Shown one piece after another: positions 16,898-24,390 of a stretch of 64,000 nucleotides of DNA. Position 1 is the stretch's first letter; every line of letters begins with the position of its first letter. The stretch is from Deltaproteobacteria bacterium (GTDB lineage Bacteria > Desulfobacterota > Desulfuromonadia > Desulfuromonadales > Geopsychrobacteraceae), in NCBI GenBank assembly GCA_024280335.1, contig JAJRQI010000007.1:47599-111598 (forward strand). The letters run 5' to 3'. Below the pieces are notes generated by a model. That model worked only from the letters and a program-made list of their open reading frames with translations, was not told where the DNA came from and searched no databases. The position numbers and the translations under genes are program-made.

Positions 16898-16921
16898 AGC
16901 TGTAAGCTGTAAGCTGTAAGC
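16898..16921. repeat. Short tandem repeat, three copies of a GCTGTAA heptamer
   Basis: After the inverted repeat the sequence GCTGTAA occurs three times in tandem, followed by GC, ending just before the cupin stop codon. It is likely a replication-slippage tract. No function is suggested. Confidence 0.7.
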
Positions 16922-16923
16922 GT

Positions 16924-17241
16924 TTATCCCGCTGAAATACTCAGGAACACCAGACCTGCTTCGCCGCTGTTATTGACCCCGTGGGAATCCCCGGCAGGAG
17001 CAAGCAAGACCATCCCCGGCTTAATCTGCACCGGTTCTTTGCCCTCTTGCAGAAATTCGCCCTGCCCTTCTAGAACCATCCAGATATGGTCCCCGGCATG
17101 GATATGCGGGTGGATATGCTGTCCCGGCAGCAGACACCAGAGGCTTGCCCGGCTGATATCACTGGCGCCCAGCTGTACCTTGTTGGCCTTCTCCTGATTA
17201 TAAGTGATCTTTTCCTGATAATCCCAGAACTGCGTTGCCAT
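16924..17241 (-). CDS. Small cupin-domain protein
   Basis: 105 aa single-domain cupin. Metal-site motifs are HPHIHAGDHIWMVLEGQGEF (about 43-62, three His and a Glu) and PAGDSHGVNN (about 82-91). The ATG at 17241 is preceded by GGAAGGA; a longer in-frame extension upstream lacks support. It lies 60 bases downstream of sfrA on the same strand and may be read through from it. Function is unknown; such mini-cupins bind a metal and often a small organic ligand. Confidence 0.75.
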   Translation of the reverse strand: MATQFWDYQEKITYNQEKANKVQLGASDISRASLWCLLPGQHIHPHIHAGDHIWMVLEGQGEFLQEGKEPVQIKPGMVLLAPAGDSHGVNNSGEAGLVFLSISAG

Positions 17242-17301
17242 AGTAAAATCCTTCCTGTTTGCCCGGCAAATAAAAACGCACTGCAATAGAGCCTAATTCG
17301 A

Positions 17302-19851
17302 TCAGACTTTGGCCAGCTGCACCGTGGTGCGGTTGTCGCCATCGGGGATCAACTGCTGAATCCCCAGCTCGGTAAAGTTGTATGGCGCAAACAGCAGCCC
17401 TTGCGGAAGTGTCCCGCTGATCAGTACCTTGCCGGTTGTCGAACCGGTCGTGCTGGTCAGCTTGAGCTGGTCGCCATCCTTGATTCCGGCTGCTTGCGCA
17501 TCTTCGGCACTGATCTGGATCAGACCTTCTGCCTCGACCTCCAGCGGTCCGGACGCCCAAGTTGAGGTGGTCCCGAAATGGCTGGAAGATTTTCCCGACA
17601 GCAGTTGCAGCCCCTCGGCTTCTTCATTGACCGAGATCAACTGAAAATGGAGATTCTTGTCGACCGGGCGATACGGCTGTTTAAGACAGGGGCGGTGTCG
17701 ATCGCTGCCGGTAAAGCAGACATCGCCGTAAAGAGAGGTTAAGCTGCTCAGTTCGGTGAGAATGCTGCTGCGACTGAAGGTCAGCGGCGTTTTGCTCAAA
17801 CGGCCATAAAGTTCGGCAAAGATATCCCAATCTTCACGGGAATCGCCGACCGGGCGGATCGCCTGTTCCAGGGAGCGGACCCGTTGATCCAGAGAAGTAA
17901 CACTGCCGGACTTCTCGGCAAAAGAAACCCCGGGCAGGACGATGTTCGCCAGTCTGGTGACTTCGGTCGGCAGGATATCCTGCACGACCAGCATCTCAAG
18001 TTTCTGCAGTGCCTTCATCCAGCGGCCGCTGTTGGGGAAACTTTGCGGGTTGGTTGCCGCCAGGTAAAGAAAGCGAATCTCTCCGGTCTCGATATCCTGC
18101 AGAATCCCTTCGGCGTCCTTGCCGCCCGAAGGCAGTTGACAGTTCCAGGCCTTGGCGAATTTGGCTTTATGCTCTGCGTAATTCTGGAATCCCGGCAGCT
18201 TCTCGGGGCAGACGCCCATATCGAGCAGCCCCTGGATATTGCCTTTTTCATCGAGCGGGTAGAGACCGCCCTGACCACGCAGAGCGCCGCTGAGGATCGC
18301 CAGGTTGGCAATCGCTGCCGAGCGGGCAGTGCCGAGGGACGACTTGGTGATGTCAGCGCCAAAAACAATGGCGACATTGTCCGCCTTGCCGAGCAGGTCC
18401 GCCGCCGCTTCCAGCTCCGTCAAGCTCAAACCGGTCGTCACAACGACCTGCTCAAGATCGACCGCAGCCAACTGGTCCTTCAGTTCCCCCAGATTGGCGA
18501 CAGTCCGCGTCAAATAATCTTCATCGATCAGGCCGCGATTCACCAGCAGGCGACCCAGACCGTCGGCCAGAGCAATTTCACTGCCCGGCTTGTAACTCAA
18601 CTGGCTGTTGGCAAACTGGGTCAGCTTGATCCGGCGCATATTGGCAACAATCAGCTTGCCGTCCTTATTGCGTACGGCGCGCTGAATCTGCCAGTCGACT
18701 GCCGGCGCTTCGGCGGTAGGATCGGCCCCGAAAACCAGCACCGTATCGACATCGCCGATCGCCGAAATCAGGTTGCTGGCACCGCGCAGACCGAGCCCCT
18801 TATCGAGAGCACTCAAGGCCCGCAGCGCACCGAAACGGGCCTCGGAATCGATATTATTGGTCCCGATCGCCGCCCGGAACAGCTTCTGGAACAGGTAGTT
18901 CTCTTCGTTGGTCAAGCGTGGCGAGGCCAGACCGGCAAGCGCATCGGCACCGCTCTCCTGACGAATCCTTTCTATCGTGCTGGTCACGGTTTCCAGTGCG
19001 CTGTCCCAGCTGACCGCCTTGCCGTCACGCAGCGGCGAGGTCAGGCGTTTGCTGCTGTTGATGTAGCCGTAACCGAAGAAACCGCCGATGCAGAGGTTGC
19101 CGTTGTTGGTCGTTCCTGCATCATCGGAAGTGATGCGAAAAACCTCATTGCCCTGAACATTGATATCGATCTGACACTGGCTGGGGCAGTAGGTGCAAAC
19201 CGAAGGCACCTTACGCAGCGCCCAGGGGCGGGCCTTGAACTTGAACGGCTTGGAAATCATCGTCCCGGTCGGACAAACCGCAACACAGTTGCCGCAGAAT
19301 TCGCAACTTTCGAGATTTTTGTCGATAAACGCCTTATCCCCCTTGTCATTGACAAACAGGGAGTTGGCCCCGACCACCTCGTGGCAAACCTTGACGCACT
19401 TCTCACACATGACACAGCGGGAGGGCACCTGCTGAATCAGCGGCCAGTGATCGATCACCCCGGGGTTGACATCCTCGGCCTCGAATTCCTGGCGGTTGAC
19501 ACCCAGATCGTAGCAGGTGTTCTGCAGTTCGCACTCGCCGCCGGCATCGCAGACCGGGCAGTCGAGGGGATGGTTGATCAGAATCAGTTCCATGATCTGC
19601 TTGCGAATCCGGGTCAGTTTTTCCGATTGGGTGGTGACAACGATCCCCGCTTTGACCGGGGTGTTGCAGGCGGTCATAGTCCGGTCGATCCCTTCGATCT
19701 CAACCGCGCAGATCCGGCAGGCACCGGTCGGCGAAATCTTCTGCAACCAGCAGAGGGTCGGAATCTGAATCTCCAGCTGCCGGGCCGCTTCCAGAATCAT
19801 TGTCCCTTTGGGGACGCTTACCGCATTACCGTCAATCGTCAAGCTGACCAT
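17302..19851 (-). CDS. sfrA: NADPH:Fe(III) oxidoreductase alpha subunit SfrA (NuoG-like)
   Basis: 849 aa. The N-terminus is a [2Fe-2S] domain (CWLQ...TGACRICAVEIEG, about 34-54), then the HPLDCPVCDAGGEC cluster site (about 93-106). Two ferredoxin-like motifs follow, CVMCEKCVKVCHE (about 146) and CEFCGNCVAVCP (about 185), then CTYCPSQC (about 219) opening a molybdopterin oxidoreductase-type domain, and a C-terminal MopB-binding domain (about 740-849). It resembles the alpha subunit of the SfrAB complex purified from Geobacter as an NADPH-dependent Fe(III) reductase. The in vivo role is thought to be NADPH oxidation in the cytoplasm. sfrB lies 96 bases upstream on the same strand, so a stand-alone NuoG of complex I is unlikely. 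Confidence 0.85.
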   Translation of the reverse strand: MVSLTIDGNAVSVPKGTMILEAARQLEIQIPTLCWLQKISPTGACRICAVEIEGIDRTMTACNTPVKAGIVVTTQSEKLTRIRKQIMELILINHPLDCPVCDAGGECELQNTCYDLGVNRQEFEAEDVNPGVIDHWPLIQQVPSRCVMCEKCVKVCHEVVGANSLFVNDKGDKAFIDKNLESCEFCGNCVAVCPTGTMISKPFKFKARPWALRKVPSVCTYCPSQCQIDINVQGNEVFRITSDDAGTTNNGNLCIGGFFGYGYINSSKRLTSPLRDGKAVSWDSALETVTSTIERIRQESGADALAGLASPRLTNEENYLFQKLFRAAIGTNNIDSEARFGALRALSALDKGLGLRGASNLISAIGDVDTVLVFGADPTAEAPAVDWQIQRAVRNKDGKLIVANMRRIKLTQFANSQLSYKPGSEIALADGLGRLLVNRGLIDEDYLTRTVANLGELKDQLAAVDLEQVVVTTGLSLTELEAAADLLGKADNVAIVFGADITKSSLGTARSAAIANLAILSGALRGQGGLYPLDEKGNIQGLLDMGVCPEKLPGFQNYAEHKAKFAKAWNCQLPSGGKDAEGILQDIETGEIRFLYLAATNPQSFPNSGRWMKALQKLEMLVVQDILPTEVTRLANIVLPGVSFAEKSGSVTSLDQRVRSLEQAIRPVGDSREDWDIFAELYGRLSKTPLTFSRSSILTELSSLTSLYGDVCFTGSDRHRPCLKQPYRPVDKNLHFQLISVNEEAEGLQLLSGKSSSHFGTTSTWASGPLEVEAEGLIQISAEDAQAAGIKDGDQLKLTSTTGSTTGKVLISGTLPQGLLFAPYNFTELGIQQLIPDGDNRTTVQLAKV

Positions 19852-19947
19852 ATATATTTACCTCGAGAATCGGTTGATCCAGGCAGGATCAGGGCAGGGG
19901 CTGCCCCCCGGTCCTGTCTCTACAACCTCAAATCACTTGTATAATCG

Positions 19948-21972
19948 TTAAACTGCAATCATCGAAACGCGATAGCAACGCAGGCAGCGCTCCGCTTCCT
20001 GAACCGCCTCGCTGTCGGAAAAGCCAAGCTCAACTTCTTCATAGTTGCCCGCGCTGGCGCGTTCTTTGCCGTGAATTTCATGCTGGTTGAAACGGGCCAC
20101 CGCATCCAGCCAGGGAACCTCTTCGTGCTTGTCGTAGACACCCAGATGGCTGAGAATATCCTCGTGGAAATCATCATCGGTCAGGTAGGCCTGCCCCTCT
20201 TCCAGGTAGCGCTGAATGACCTTGGCGGCGCGGTGGGCATTGCCGACACAGGCAACCACGGTCAAGGGGCCGATTTCCGCATCCCCGGAGGCGAAGACGC
20301 CATCCATATCGGTGAGCAGGATTCTGGAGAGCGGGTTACCCATATCATCGTTCAGATCGCGACCGGCGGCGCTTTTCAGCGGCACAAATTTGGTGACCAC
20401 AGTATTCCAGCGAGTAATCTCGATCCCGGTATCTTCAGTGATAAACGAGAGATCCGGATCCTGACCGATGGCCGGAATCAGGGTATCACACTCGACAATG
20501 AACTCGCTGCCGGCGACCGGCGACGGCCGACGACGGCCGGAATCATCCGGCTCGCCCAATTCCATGCGCACACATTCCACGCCGGTGACCTGGCGGTTCT
20601 CATCAACAACGATCTTCTTCGGCAGCACCAGGAACTCGAACTGGACGCCCTCGTCGTCAGCGCCGTCGACCTCCCAGACGTCGGCCGGCATCTCTTTACG
20701 GGTCCGGCGATAGAGCAGGATCGAATCCTCGGCCCCCTCACGCAGGGCGACGCGGACGCAATCGATTGCGGTGTTACCGCCACCGACCACACAGACCTTC
20801 TTGCCCATCCCGGTCGGCTTGCCCATGTAGGCTTCACGCAAAAAGTCGATGCCGCCGGCGAGGAAGCCGTCATACCCCTCATCCTCACCCTCAACGCCCA
20901 TCGGCTTCGAGCGGTGGGCCCCGGGAGCCAGCAGGACCGCGTCGAATCGCTGCTTCAGCTCAACCAGCGAGATATCGGTACCGATCCGGGTGTCATAGAT
21001 GATTTCAACTCCCATGGCGCTGATAATATCAATATCGCGTTGCAGGATATGCCGCGGCATCCGGTAAGCAGGAATCCCGACAGCAATCATGCCGCCGCCG
21101 AAACCTTCCGGCAGGGCTTCATAGATGGTGCAGGAATAACCTTCCAGCGCCAGATAGTAGGCAGCCGCCAGACCGGCCGGACCGGCACCGACGATAGCGA
21201 TCTTTTTATTCTTTTTTTCCTTCGGCAGCATCGGCGGTTGCAGGTTGTGCTGGCGTTCGTATTCGGAAGCGGTCCGCTTGAGCACCATGATGTTGACCGA
21301 GTCGTCGACGTTGGCACGGCGGCAGGCGGTTTCGCAGGGATGCGGGCAGACCCGGCCGCAGACTGCCGGCAGCGGCATGCTTTCGCGGATGATCGCCAGC
21401 GACTCGTCATAATGCCGATCCTTGATCGCTTCGATATAGGCGGGGATGTCGATATGCGCCGGACACTTGTCCTGACAGGGCGCGGTCAGCTTGACCTTGT
21501 ACTCGACATTGCCTTTCGGCTTACGCTCGCCACGGATGTAGGCGAGGTAATCTTCGCGGAAGTTCTGGATGGTATCGACCACCGGCACGGCTGAAGTCAT
21601 GCAGAGCGTACACTTGCAGTTCTGCATCAGTTCAGCGATATTTTCCAGTGTCGCCAGATCCTTCTCTTCGCCATGACCATCGATGATCCGCGCCAGGGTA
21701 TCCTGCATGACCCGGGTGCCCTTCTTGCCAGGAGAACATTTGGCGCAGCAGAAATCTTCCTGCACCCGCTTGGCGTACTCGGCAGCCATCGCCACCACGT
21801 CGACCTGCGGATCGTGGAGAATCAACCCATCCCAGCCCATGAAGGCAGCGATATTCTTTTCGCCATCGAAACTGATCGGCAGTTTCTTCTTGGCAACGTC
21901 CACTTCGGCATCGCCACCCTGGCGATTATCGATAACCTGTCTTCCCCAGCTGGAAAAAGTAACCTGTGTCAA
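19948..21972 (-). CDS. sfrB: NADPH:Fe(III) oxidoreductase beta subunit SfrB (glutamate synthase small-subunit-like)
   Basis: 674 aa. After an N-terminal region with cysteine clusters (FCCAKCSPGKKG near 74, CKCTLCM near 119), a GltD/DPD-type domain carries CQDKCPAHIDIPAY (about 167), CGRVCPHPCETACRR (about 204), an FAD fold AIVGAGPAGLAAAYYLA (about 258), an NADPH fold VCVVGGGNTAIDC (about 393) and the C-terminal FAD motif FASGDAEIGP. It passes NADPH electrons to SfrA. The start is TTG at 21972 with AGGAGG five bases upstream; no better ATG exists. A 9-base hairpin lies in its leader. Order sfrB-sfrA would make both subunits from one transcript. Confidence 0.86.
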   Translation of the reverse strand: MTQVTFSSWGRQVIDNRQGGDAEVDVAKKKLPISFDGEKNIAAFMGWDGLILHDPQVDVVAMAAEYAKRVQEDFCCAKCSPGKKGTRVMQDTLARIIDGHGEEKDLATLENIAELMQNCKCTLCMTSAVPVVDTIQNFREDYLAYIRGERKPKGNVEYKVKLTAPCQDKCPAHIDIPAYIEAIKDRHYDESLAIIRESMPLPAVCGRVCPHPCETACRRANVDDSVNIMVLKRTASEYERQHNLQPPMLPKEKKNKKIAIVGAGPAGLAAAYYLALEGYSCTIYEALPEGFGGGMIAVGIPAYRMPRHILQRDIDIISAMGVEIIYDTRIGTDISLVELKQRFDAVLLAPGAHRSKPMGVEGEDEGYDGFLAGGIDFLREAYMGKPTGMGKKVCVVGGGNTAIDCVRVALREGAEDSILLYRRTRKEMPADVWEVDGADDEGVQFEFLVLPKKIVVDENRQVTGVECVRMELGEPDDSGRRRPSPVAGSEFIVECDTLIPAIGQDPDLSFITEDTGIEITRWNTVVTKFVPLKSAAGRDLNDDMGNPLSRILLTDMDGVFASGDAEIGPLTVVACVGNAHRAAKVIQRYLEEGQAYLTDDDFHEDILSHLGVYDKHEEVPWLDAVARFNQHEIHGKERASAGNYEEVELGFSDSEAVQEAERCLRCYRVSMIAV

Positions 21973-21994
21973 ACCGGCCTCCTATGACCTGCTT

Positions 21995-22018
21995 CGGCCT
22001 TCCCCGAGAGGAAGGCCG
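21995..22018 (-). promoter_or_regulatory. Hairpin in the sfrB leader
   Basis: CGGCCTTCC (21995-22003) and GGAAGGCCG (22010-22018) form a perfect 9-base stem with a 6-base loop, 22 bases upstream of the sfrB TTG codon. There is no U tract toward sfrB, so it is more likely an RNA-stability or translation element than a terminator. Confidence 0.45.
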
Positions 22019-22093
22019 CGAACCCCGCTAACGGGGAGAATCGCCCAGTAATCTGGCTGTTTTTGTCTCCGTAAATCGTATACAGTATGCAGG

Positions 22094-22123
22094 TAGATAC
22101 CATAAACGACGCCTTTAAATCAA
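22094..22123 (-). promoter_or_regulatory. Candidate sigma-70 promoter of sfrBA
   Basis: Reading on the minus strand, TTGATT (22118-22123), an 18-base spacer and TATCTA (22094-22099) lie about 120 bases upstream of the sfrB start. The -10 match is partial. The rest of the 245-base gap 21973-22217 shows only the leader hairpin and a TATAC palindrome near 22078. Confidence 0.35.
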
Positions 22124-22217
22124 GGCTAATTTTCCCTCGAAAAAGTCCGTTGAAAACGATTTAAACCTTTGAAAAAACAGTTTATTAGCTCTGACGGTCA
22201 AGTCTTTTTGACGCCTC

Positions 22218-22625
22218 TCAGGGAAAAGCTGGGGGATCGTTTTGAATCATCCAGTAGCGGGGTTTCATCCCCTTTGAACCTGGCAACTGCCACTGCTGCT
22301 GCCAGTGCCACTTCTTGATCCGGTTGGAGGGCAACAGGTAGTACTCCAGCAGATAATCAGCCGTAGCACTTTCGCCGTTTTCAGCCAATTGCATGGTGAT
22401 AATACGGCTTTCTACGACATGCAGGTTGTCATCTGTAAATTGTTGCAAAAAGGCGGCGCGGATACCCGGTTCCAGAAAGTTTGCCGCACCGGCAACGTCC
22501 CGCCAGCGCATCGCCTCAGAGAACCTGGCGCTGGTTGTCTCCAGATCCGGGCCCATTTCAACCGGCATGGCACAGGCGATTAAGCAGGTCGGTAACAGCA
22601 GAAAATAATAATAAAAATGTCTCAT
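22218..22625 (-). CDS. Small hypothetical lipoprotein
   Basis: 135 aa from the ATG at 22625; a 30-codon in-frame extension upstream was rejected because the signal peptide begins here. MRHFYYYFLLLPTCLIACAMP is a lipoprotein signal with lipobox LIAC, so Cys18 would be acylated. The mature part (about 115 aa) is mixed alpha/beta with a conserved-looking segment FSEAMRWRDVAGAANFLEPG and ends near KPRYWMIQNDPP. No family is recognised. The overall look (short domain beginning with a helix about population of modified sites) recalls small periplasmic NTF2-like proteins, but this is a guess. It is divergent from grxC. Confidence 0.7.
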   Translation of the reverse strand: MRHFYYYFLLLPTCLIACAMPVEMGPDLETTSARFSEAMRWRDVAGAANFLEPGIRAAFLQQFTDDNLHVVESRIITMQLAENGESATADYLLEYYLLPSNRIKKWHWQQQWQLPGSKGMKPRYWMIQNDPPAFP

Positions 22626-22704
22626 GGCAGGACCATATCTCCCTGTTTTCTTTCGCGACAATAAAAAATCTGGGGCTTTGCGCAAAAAGTGCCGCCGGTC
22701 AGAC

Positions 22705-22732
22705 TTGCGTCCCAAGCTTTATCCGCTAGAAT
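22705..22732 (+). promoter_or_regulatory. Candidate sigma-70 promoter of grxC
   Basis: TTGCGT (22705-22710), a 16-base spacer and TAGAAT (22727-22732) precede the glutaredoxin start by 57 bases. Confidence 0.45.
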
Positions 22733-22789
22733 GTCATTCCTTACGGCCTCGATAGAACGCCGTTATCAATACAAAGGCGGAAACCGGAT

Positions 22790-23068
22790 ATGGGAAAAAT
22801 AGACCTTTACAGCAAAGATTACTGTCTGTATTGCCACCGCGCCAAAGAACTTTTCAACATCAAAGGCATTCGGTACAACGAAATCGATGTGACCTGCGAC
22901 AGCAACCTGGAAGCAGAGATGCGCCGGCGATCCGGGCAGAGAACCGTCCCGCAGATCTTTATCGGCAAGCGTCATATCGGCGGCTGCAGTGAGCTGTTTG
23001 CCCTGGATGAACAGGGCGAACTCGACCCTCTGCTGGCCTGCTTAGCTGACTCGATTTGCGCGAAATAA
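22790..23068 (+). CDS. grxC: Glutaredoxin (GrxC type)
   Basis: 92 aa thioredoxin-fold protein. The redox motif is CLYC (about 12-15; GrxC is usually CPYC), the TVP cis-proline motif lies in RTVPQIFIGKRHIGGCSEL (about 52-70), and length is normal for a class 1 dithiol glutaredoxin. It reduces protein or glutathione mixed disulfides. Its last 27 bases overlap the convergent nudix gene. The Pro to Leu change inside the active site is unusual and could shift redox potential; this is an inference. Confidence 0.88.
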   Translation: MGKIDLYSKDYCLYCHRAKELFNIKGIRYNEIDVTCDSNLEAEMRRRSGQRTVPQIFIGKRHIGGCSELFALDEQGELDPLLACLADSICAK

Positions 23069-23629
23069 AGGCGCCAGACGCTCCAGCAGCTGCTGCAGAA
23101 TCGACGCCGTCATTCCCCAGATGTTGTGCCCGTCAAGCTGATAAAAATCGACCGGCAACGCTCTTCCCTGGTGCAACCAATCCTCCTGATGATAAATCCG
23201 CGGATCACGCAAACGTGCCAGCGGCAGTTCAATCACTTCGGCAATTTCATTCTCGTCGATCCGGTAGGGATAGGGAGCAGGGTAGCTGCCGACACAGACC
23301 TTGACCCGGTAGTCGTAGACTGAATAGAAATCATCCAGCTGGCCGAGTCGCCTGACATCCGCGCCGCGGATGCCCATCTCCTCTTCGGTTTCACGCAGCG
23401 CCGTCTGCCAGAAATCGCGATCCTGCGGTTCAACCCCGCCACCGGGAAAAGAGATCTCGCCGCCATGATTCCTCAGTTGCTCGGTGCGGCGGGTAAACAG
23501 CAGCCAGGGCTGATTGTCGCGCAGAAACAGCGGCACCAGCACCGCCGCGGCACGGTAATCGCCCCGCGCCAGCGGCTTGGACGGATAGTCGAGCAGTTGC
23601 GCGGAGATCCGCTCAAACAGCGACATCAT
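23042..23629 (-). CDS. Nudix hydrolase, coenzyme A pyrophosphatase type
   Basis: 195 aa. The segment LLFTRRTEQLRNHGGEISFPGGG (about 43-65) is the NuCoA signature that precedes the nudix box in CoA pyrophosphatases, and the box continues as TALRETEEEMGI (about 75-86). Such enzymes cleave CoA to 4'-phosphopantetheine and 3',5'-ADP. The first ATG at 23629 overlaps the rpe stop by four bases, with a second ATG in the next codon. The 3' end overlaps grxC by 27 bases in convergent orientation. Confidence 0.88.
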   Translation of the reverse strand: MMSLFERISAQLLDYPSKPLARGDYRAAAVLVPLFLRDNQPWLLFTRRTEQLRNHGGEISFPGGGVEPQDRDFWQTALRETEEEMGIRGADVRRLGQLDDFYSVYDYRVKVCVGSYPAPYPYRIDENEIAEVIELPLARLRDPRIYHQEDWLHQGRALPVDFYQLDGHNIWGMTASILQQLLERLAPLFRANRVS

Positions 23630-24291
23630 CTCTGCCCGGCGCGGCCATTCTCTTTCAGCCGGGCGATGGTCGCCTGATAATCGTCGGCCCCGAACACAGC
23701 GCTGCCGGCGACAAAGACATCGGCCCCGGCGGCCGCGATCTGTTCAATATTCTCGACCTTGACCCCGCCATCCACCTCAAGCTCGATCGGCAGCCCGAGC
23801 GCCTCGATCCGGCGGCGTAATTCAGCGATCTTCGGCAGACAGTTGTCGATAAACGACTGGCCGCCGAAACCGGGGTTGACCGTCATCAACAACACCAGAT
23901 CGAGATCGGGCAGAATCATATCGAGGGCCGACAACGAGGTCGCCGGATTGAGCGATACGCCCGCTTTTTTACCGAGCGATTTGACCAGTTGCACGCTGCG
24001 ATGCAGGTGGCTGGTCGCTTCAGCATGGACGACAATGATGTCGGCACCCGCTTCGGCAAAGGCCGGAATGTACTGATCGGGGTTCTCGATCATCAGGTGC
24101 ACATCAAGTGGTAACTCGGTCACCGGGCGGATCGCCTCGACGATCAACGGACCGATGGTGATGTTCGGCACAAAATGGCCATCCATCACATCGACATGTA
24201 CGTAATCGGCACCAGCGGCCTCGATCGCTTTGATCTCATCACCCAGGCGGGCAAAATCGGCAGAGAGTATGGAAGGGGCAATTTTGATCAT
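23626..24291 (-). CDS. rpe: Ribulose-phosphate 3-epimerase
   Basis: 221 aa TIM-barrel enzyme of standard length. Motifs are APSILSADFARLGDE (about 5-19), VHVDVMDGHFVPNITIGP (about 32-49, metal ligands His and Asp), DVHLMIENP, VNPGFGGQSFI (about 139-149) and LEVDGGVKVENI (about 171-182). It interconverts ribulose-5-phosphate and xylulose-5-phosphate in the pentose phosphate pathway. GGAG precedes the ATG. It overlaps the following nudix gene by four bases, indicating one transcript. Confidence 0.97.
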   Translation of the reverse strand: MIKIAPSILSADFARLGDEIKAIEAAGADYVHVDVMDGHFVPNITIGPLIVEAIRPVTELPLDVHLMIENPDQYIPAFAEAGADIIVVHAEATSHLHRSVQLVKSLGKKAGVSLNPATSLSALDMILPDLDLVLLMTVNPGFGGQSFIDNCLPKIAELRRRIEALGLPIELEVDGGVKVENIEQIAAAGADVFVAGSAVFGADDYQATIARLKENGRAGQR

Positions 24292-24306
24292 CTGAATACT
24301 CCAAAA

Positions 24307-24379
24307 GCGGCGGGCGACCCAGCGGGTCGCCGCTACGGATTGCTGTCTCGTTATGTAGGGGCGATCCGCTGGATCGCCC
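24307..24379. repeat. Two REP-like palindromic elements
   Basis: Between rsmB and rpe, GGCGACCC/GGGTCGCC (24313-24320 and 24324-24331) and GGGCGATCC/GGATCGCCC (24359-24367 and 24371-24379) form two hairpins with 3-base loops. The second is preceded by TGTAGG, as is a near-identical element at 30561-30581. They look like dispersed intergenic palindromes rather than terminators, because no T tract follows. Confidence 0.6.
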
Positions 24380-24390
24380 TCTATTCAATA

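Noticed and set aside
16898-16921. Tandem heptamers as a CRISPR-like repeat
   Set aside because: Repeats are contiguous, 7 bases long and without spacers; no cas genes are present.
17884-19944. 686-residue open frame on the plus strand opposite sfrA
   Set aside because: It is an antisense shadow of the well-supported sfrA/sfrB region. Composition is low-complexity, rich in Arg/Gln/Gly/Ala, with no family motif.
20071-21594. 507-residue plus-strand frame opposite sfrB
   Set aside because: Antisense to sfrB, which has conserved cysteine clusters and two nucleotide folds.
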